25,214 nucleotides of DNA from CAYGZM01 sp964354365 (GTDB taxonomy: Bacteria; Planctomycetota; Phycisphaerae; Sedimentisphaerales; Anaerobacaceae). Each line of letters starts with the position of its first letter. Position 1 is the stretch's first letter. The stretch spans positions 1 to 25,214 of the forward strand of contig CAYGZM010000051.1 in NCBI GenBank assembly GCA_964354365.1, in the 5' to 3' direction. Made by a program: the position numbers and the translations under genes. Below, in pieces: positions 22,318 to 25,214 of the stretch. Under the pieces are notes generated by a model. It searched no databases. It saw only the letters and a list, made by a program, of their open reading frames with translations, and was not told the origin of the DNA.

Positions 22318-23514
22318 TCACACGATTCCACAAGCCTTGTTCAACTCTTCCTGCGTCGTGATTCCACGTTCAATTAGGCACCGCCCGTCATCGAGCATAT
22401 TCGTATGACCACTGTCTCTGAGGATGCCCTCGAGCTGCTCCATGTCGGCCTTTGCCAGAATCGCCTTTCGCAGTTGCCCGTTCATTTGGACCATTTCGGC
22501 TATCAGCACTCGGCCTTTGTAGCCGGTGTTGAGGCACTCTTCGCATCCGGCTGCGTCAAACAGGCCGGTTGTTTCATTTTTTTGTTTGCATTTTTCGCAG
22601 AGCCGCCTGATGAGTCTTTGATTCAGCACCGCTGAGACGCTTGAGGTCACCTGGTAAGGCTCAATGCCCATCTCGAGCAGTCGCAGAAATGCACCGGCAG
22701 GGGCGCCGCTGTGCATTGTGCTCATCAGCAGATGTCCGGTCAGTCCCGCTTCGATAACTATCTTTGCGGTCTCGGCGTCGCGGATTTCGCCAATCATTAA
22801 GACCTGGGGGTCCTGCCTGAGCAGGGATCGCAGGGCCGTCGGATATGTCATTTCGCCGTGGGGCGTAATCTGGACCTGCGTCGCCCCGTCAATCCGGATT
22901 TCCACCGGGTCTTCGAGCGTGACAACGCTCTTTCCGCCAAAGGTTTTCAATATGTGTCGCAGAACTGCGGCCATTGTGGTGCTCTTTCCGCTGCCAGCCG
23001 GCCCGGTCAGAAGCAAAACGCCCTCGCTTTTGGCGGCGATTCGTTTGAGATTCTCCAATATGTTCCTTGAGAACCCCAATTGCTCCAATTCCACAAGCCC
23101 TCTGTTCTTATAGAACAGGCGGACGACCGCCCGCTGGCCGTGTATCGTTGGGAAGATCGCAAGCCTCTGGTCAACAACGGCTTCGTTCCCTCGACAGGCT
23201 CGGGACACCGTTTCAACACTGCTGGTTAGAATGCGGCCTTCCTGCGGTATATCGTTGCGATATGTCAGAAGCCCGCCCAGGACCTTGAGCCTGGCGATTA
23301 CGTTCTCGGACAGCGATTTGGGCAGTTTCTCGATAGGATTCAGAACGCCATCGAGGCGGAATTTCACTATCAGTGCTGAGTCGGTTGGCTCGAAATGGAT
23401 GTCGCTTGCGGCGGACTTCGCGGCCTTGTCGAGCAGGTCGCTCACCAAAGATACCACGTCCTGGGCCTCTGGTTCCTGTTCGTAAGACTTTTTTCTGCAA
23501 TTACTTATAGCCAT
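22318..23514 (-). CDS. gspE: GspE/PilB-type assembly ATPase, short form
   Basis: 398 residues. This hexameric ATPase drives pseudopilus assembly. Residues 28-60 hold the GspE N2 domain (AAKSAASDIHFEP). Walker A is GPAGSGKST at 171-179, the Asp box is LEDPVEIRIDGATQVQI at 200-216, Walker B is LMIGEIRD at 239-246, followed by the His box (GHLLMSTMHSG). A zinc-binding four-Cys loop uses Cys306, Cys309, Cys324 and Cys327. The N1 domain that binds GspL is absent. Residues 102-110 (VSRACRGNEA region) are extra compared with GspE and come from a palindromic repeat at 23185-23209. The start is the ATG at 23514, because the upstream frame looks non-coding; only a weak AGGA precedes it. First gene of the operon. 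Confidence 0.88.
   Translation of the reverse strand: MAISNCRKKSYEQEPEAQDVVSLVSDLLDKAAKSAASDIHFEPTDSALIVKFRLDGVLNPIEKLPKSLSENVIARLKVLGGLLTYRNDIPQEGRILTSSVETVSRACRGNEAVVDQRLAIFPTIHGQRAVVRLFYKNRGLVELEQLGFSRNILENLKRIAAKSEGVLLLTGPAGSGKSTTMAAVLRHILKTFGGKSVVTLEDPVEIRIDGATQVQITPHGEMTYPTALRSLLRQDPQVLMIGEIRDAETAKIVIEAGLTGHLLMSTMHSGAPAGAFLRLLEMGIEPYQVTSSVSAVLNQRLIRRLCEKCKQKNETTGLFDAAGCEECLNTGYKGRVLIAEMVQMNGQLRKAILAKADMEQLEGILRDSGHTNMLDDGRCLIERGITTQEELNKACGIV
23185..23209. repeat. PEPVEG-class short repeat inside gspE
   Basis: GTTCCCTCGACAGGCTCGGG and ACACC follow in sequence; the opposite frame reads RCPEPVEG, the hallmark translation of a widespread imperfect palindromic repeat. Here the minus-strand frame is kept and the unit adds about 8-9 codons to gspE. 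Confidence 0.65.
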
Positions 23515-23712
23515 AATCCTGTGGCTCCAATTCCGTCGGATTGCACATCCGAGGTATTTAGTTTCCACAGGTAAGACGCGACGCCCTGGGCCAATGTTAT
23601 CCATAAAAAGGCGGATTTTTCCCCACCTACCCTAACTTTTTTGTTAACATATTGTCAGGCTCTGCGTCATAAGAGTTAGAAGCATCTGATATTATTGTCG
23701 AATTGGGCGCTT
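23515..23712. promoter_or_regulatory. Divergent control region between gspE and the ECF sigma gene
   Basis: About 200 bases serve both directions. TCGGAT (23536-23541) and ATCCGA (23547-23552) form a perfect inverted repeat with a 5-base gap just upstream of gspE, a possible operator. TATTAT at 23690-23695 could be a -10 box for the sigma gene; a matching -35 is not clear. No strong gspE promoter was found by eye. Confidence 0.4.
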
Positions 23713-24291
23713 ATGTTTGGCAAGGCCGTTAGTCGCGAGCTGCTTTTCAGCTCCGCCGTCGCCGAGACGGTGGATCAGAGCCAGTGGTGGATACTCTCTG
23801 CGATGCACCGCTACGGGCAGGAGTTAGTCACAATGCTCTGGCGGATATTAGGCAACGAGCAGGATGTCTGTGATGCTTACCAAAGCACCTTTCTGCAGCT
23901 TGCTCATTACCAGGCCCGGCAGAAGCCTGAGCACGTCAAAGCCTACGTCTTCCGCACCGCGAGCAACATAGCAATCTCGGCGCTGCGGCACAGGGTGGCC
24001 GAGAAGAAGAGGTTGTCACGGGTTGTTGACGCCCACAGGGGCGTTGATTCGCCGGAAAAAGAGCTTGATTCAAAGTTTCTTGTGGAAACTCTGAGGTGCT
24101 GTATGGCCCAATTGCCCGAACATCTAAGAAACGTCATTGTGCTGCGCGACCTTGCGGAACTGTCGTACGCACAGATAGGCGAGATGCTGGGTATAACAGC
24201 GGCGACGGCAAGGGTGTATAGATGCAAGGCAATCCAGTTATTAGCAGTGTGGATGGGTAAAGAAAGAGAAGAACGACAATGGGAATCATAA
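23713..24291 (+). CDS. ECF-type RNA polymerase sigma factor
   Basis: 192 residues. Region 2 spans about 34-101: YGQELVTMLWRILGNEQDVC and DAYQSTFLQLAHY bind core polymerase and the -10, followed by AYVFRTASNIAISALRHRVA. Region 4 spans about 125-180: LPEHLRNVIVLRDLAELSYA then IGEMLGITAATARVYRCKAI, the helix-turn-helix that reads the -35. The start is the ATG at 23713; a TTG at 23695 in frame adds six residues without support. It overlaps the following anti-sigma gene by 13 bases. It is divergent from the secretion operon and may control it, which is inferred from position only. Confidence 0.88.
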   Translation: MFGKAVSRELLFSSAVAETVDQSQWWILSAMHRYGQELVTMLWRILGNEQDVCDAYQSTFLQLAHYQARQKPEHVKAYVFRTASNIAISALRHRVAEKKRLSRVVDAHRGVDSPEKELDSKFLVETLRCCMAQLPEHLRNVIVLRDLAELSYAQIGEMLGITAATARVYRCKAIQLLAVWMGKEREERQWES

Positions 24292-24812
24292 CTAAAATCA
24301 AAGGCTCCCAGGCAACAAGCAAGTCTGACGGGAGCGCGAACAAGTGCAGACGAATCAGAACCTGGCTGTATGAGGCGATAAACAGCCGATTGGGCCTCGA
24401 AGCGAGCTGGGTGCAGCAGCATTTGGCAAATTGTCCGAGGTGCCGCCAGCGTCTCGCCGCCGTTGGCAAGGTGAGCCTTGCGCTATCGGCAATGAAGGCT
24501 GAGCCTCATCGGACCGATTTGTTGATGCGCGCCAACGCTCAGGCCATCGGCGTGCTCAAACACAGCCTTCGCCAGGCGCCTGAGGCTCGCAAGCTCGAAA
24601 AGATGCTGCCCCGGCCGGGGCTGGTTGAGACGTTTGGCAAGTACGGGCACTCGGTGGCAAATCTGGCGGCTTGCGCTGTTATCCTGTTTCTTATGAAGGT
24701 TGGCGTTTTTTCCTCTATGGGGAAGTTCCAGACAGAGGGCCGGGAAGTCGTCAAGAACTATTATGCAAGCCAGGCCGGTCAGGATTTGGCAAACGAGATT
24801 TTCACCGCGTGA
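24279..24812 (+). CDS. Membrane-anchored zinc-finger anti-sigma factor
   Basis: 177 residues. The N-terminal part has HLANCPRCRQRL with His48, Cys52 and Cys55, the HxxxCxxC zinc site of anti-sigma domains, preceded by a helix with WLYEAINSRLG. One transmembrane segment, at about 125-145 (SVANLAACAVILFLMKVGVF), separates it from a short external tail of about 30 residues. It overlaps the ECF sigma gene by 13 bases, so both are made together, and it should hold that sigma factor inactive at the membrane. The external part is too short for a sensor domain, so the signal probably comes through a partner. Family assignment is good, partner specificity inferred. Confidence 0.82.
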   Translation: MGIITKIKGSQATSKSDGSANKCRRIRTWLYEAINSRLGLEASWVQQHLANCPRCRQRLAAVGKVSLALSAMKAEPHRTDLLMRANAQAIGVLKHSLRQAPEARKLEKMLPRPGLVETFGKYGHSVANLAACAVILFLMKVGVFSSMGKFQTEGREVVKNYYASQAGQDLANEIFTA

Positions 24813-25168
24813 TTCGTAATCCACCTGGAGCAATTCCGATCAGGAGGTTTGCAAAATTGCAGGTCTAACCTGCAATTTTGCAAGAGTCTTATCCCGATAA
24901 TAATCCCACTGCGGCGTTTTCATCAATTCACTTCACACTCAGTCTTATCGGACCGGCAGAAAGTCGCGGATTTCTTCGTTTCGCCCGATTTGATTACCCC
25001 GGAACAATTCTTATAGTTTATTCGTCAGAAAAGGGGTATTCACAGAGGTTTTTTGCTCGTGATCCGGCTCCTCGGTCCTGTCGGCCGGGTTATCAACTCA
25101 GGTCTCTTGCGGTGTAGGCCGAAACTAAGAGCACAAGACTGTCTTGAAACGAGGGTATTGTAGAAGTT
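24813..25168. other. 356-base stretch without a recognised gene
   Basis: It holds the perfect hairpin at 24849-24883. Behind it neither strand shows convincing coding sequence, and I see no tRNA. CCGGCTCCTCGG/CCTGTCGGCCGG near 25065-25090 can fold weakly. Confidence 0.5.
24849..24883. repeat. Perfect 16-bp inverted repeat with 3-base loop
   Basis: TTGCAAAATTGCAGGT (24849-24864), loop CTA, and its exact complement (24868-24883). It lies 36 bases behind the anti-sigma stop codon. No T run follows on either strand, so it is not a classical terminator; it could stabilise the 3' end, bind a protein, or be a mobile repeat. Confidence 0.85.
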
Positions 25169-25214
25169 ATGAGACGGGTTTTTGGATTTGGAATCAAAGA
25201 GAGCTTCCCGGGCG
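25169..25214 (+). CDS. Possible gene start at the right edge (partial)
   Basis: An ATG at 25169 opens MRRVFGFGIKESFPG and stays open to the window end. Only 15 codons are visible. The upstream GTAGAAG is a weak ribosome site. It may not be real. Confidence 0.25.
   Translation, partial: MRRVFGFGIKESFPG

Noticed and set aside
24878..25117. 79-residue plus-strand ORF starting inside the 16-bp hairpin
   Set aside because: Start codon lies in the hairpin arm, no ribosome site, no recognisable protein pattern.

Overview
The window looks like a piece of a Planctomycetota genome, most likely a Phycisphaerae-type lineage. The case rests on several features together: a 16S rRNA 3' end followed by a terminator instead of a 23S gene, Tat-exported Gfo/Idh/MocA and SagB-type proteins, a huge secreted protein with HAF repeats, thrombospondin type 3 repeats and a dockerin-like tail, an ECF sigma/anti-sigma pair, and many intergenic palindromes. 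Taxonomy is inferred from gene content only; no full marker gene is present.

Region 1 (1-4123) is an accessory island directly behind the 16S gene. A compact plus-strand operon encodes a Nudix hydrolase, a TIR-domain protein with an uncharacterised N-terminal domain, and a PIG-L/LmbE-type deacetylase. This is a plausible NAD- or nucleotide-centred conflict system, and it is the most interesting item here. It carries three lesions: an in-frame TAG in the Nudix zinc ribbon, a +1 frameshift, and a TGA just behind the presumed TIR catalytic Glu. It is followed by an intact small-protein/nucleotidyltransferase pair of toxin-antitoxin type and by a second pair whose nucleotidyltransferase is cut off after about 12 codons. 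Related terminator-like elements separate the modules.

Region 2 (4124-11650) is mixed metabolism and export: a secreted GH62 arabinofuranosidase, an unknown lipoprotein, a secreted metallo-beta-lactamase-fold protein, a short orphan ORF, a Tat-exported SagB-type nitroreductase, an acidic unknown protein and a Tat-exported Gfo/Idh/MocA oxidoreductase. Two nested-palindrome elements (8798-8947 and 9619-9772) fill the long gaps.

Region 3 (11679-16811, minus strand) holds the 1066-residue secreted repeat protein with an M64-like HExxH site, an exported O-methyltransferase whose leader region contains a palindromic repeat read in frame, and an EamA-type transporter with a copy of the same palindrome just upstream.

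Region 4 (17186-24812) is a minus-strand type II secretion/type IV pilus-like operon: GspE, a secreted protein with a GspG-like tail, GspF, a second long GspF, and GspI-, GspJ- and GspK-like pseudopilins. No secretin, prepilin peptidase or normal GspG is present. GspE contains a short repeat-derived insertion. Divergent from it is an ECF sigma factor with an overlapping zinc-finger anti-sigma gene. The window ends with a perfect 16-bp hairpin and a possible gene start at the right edge.
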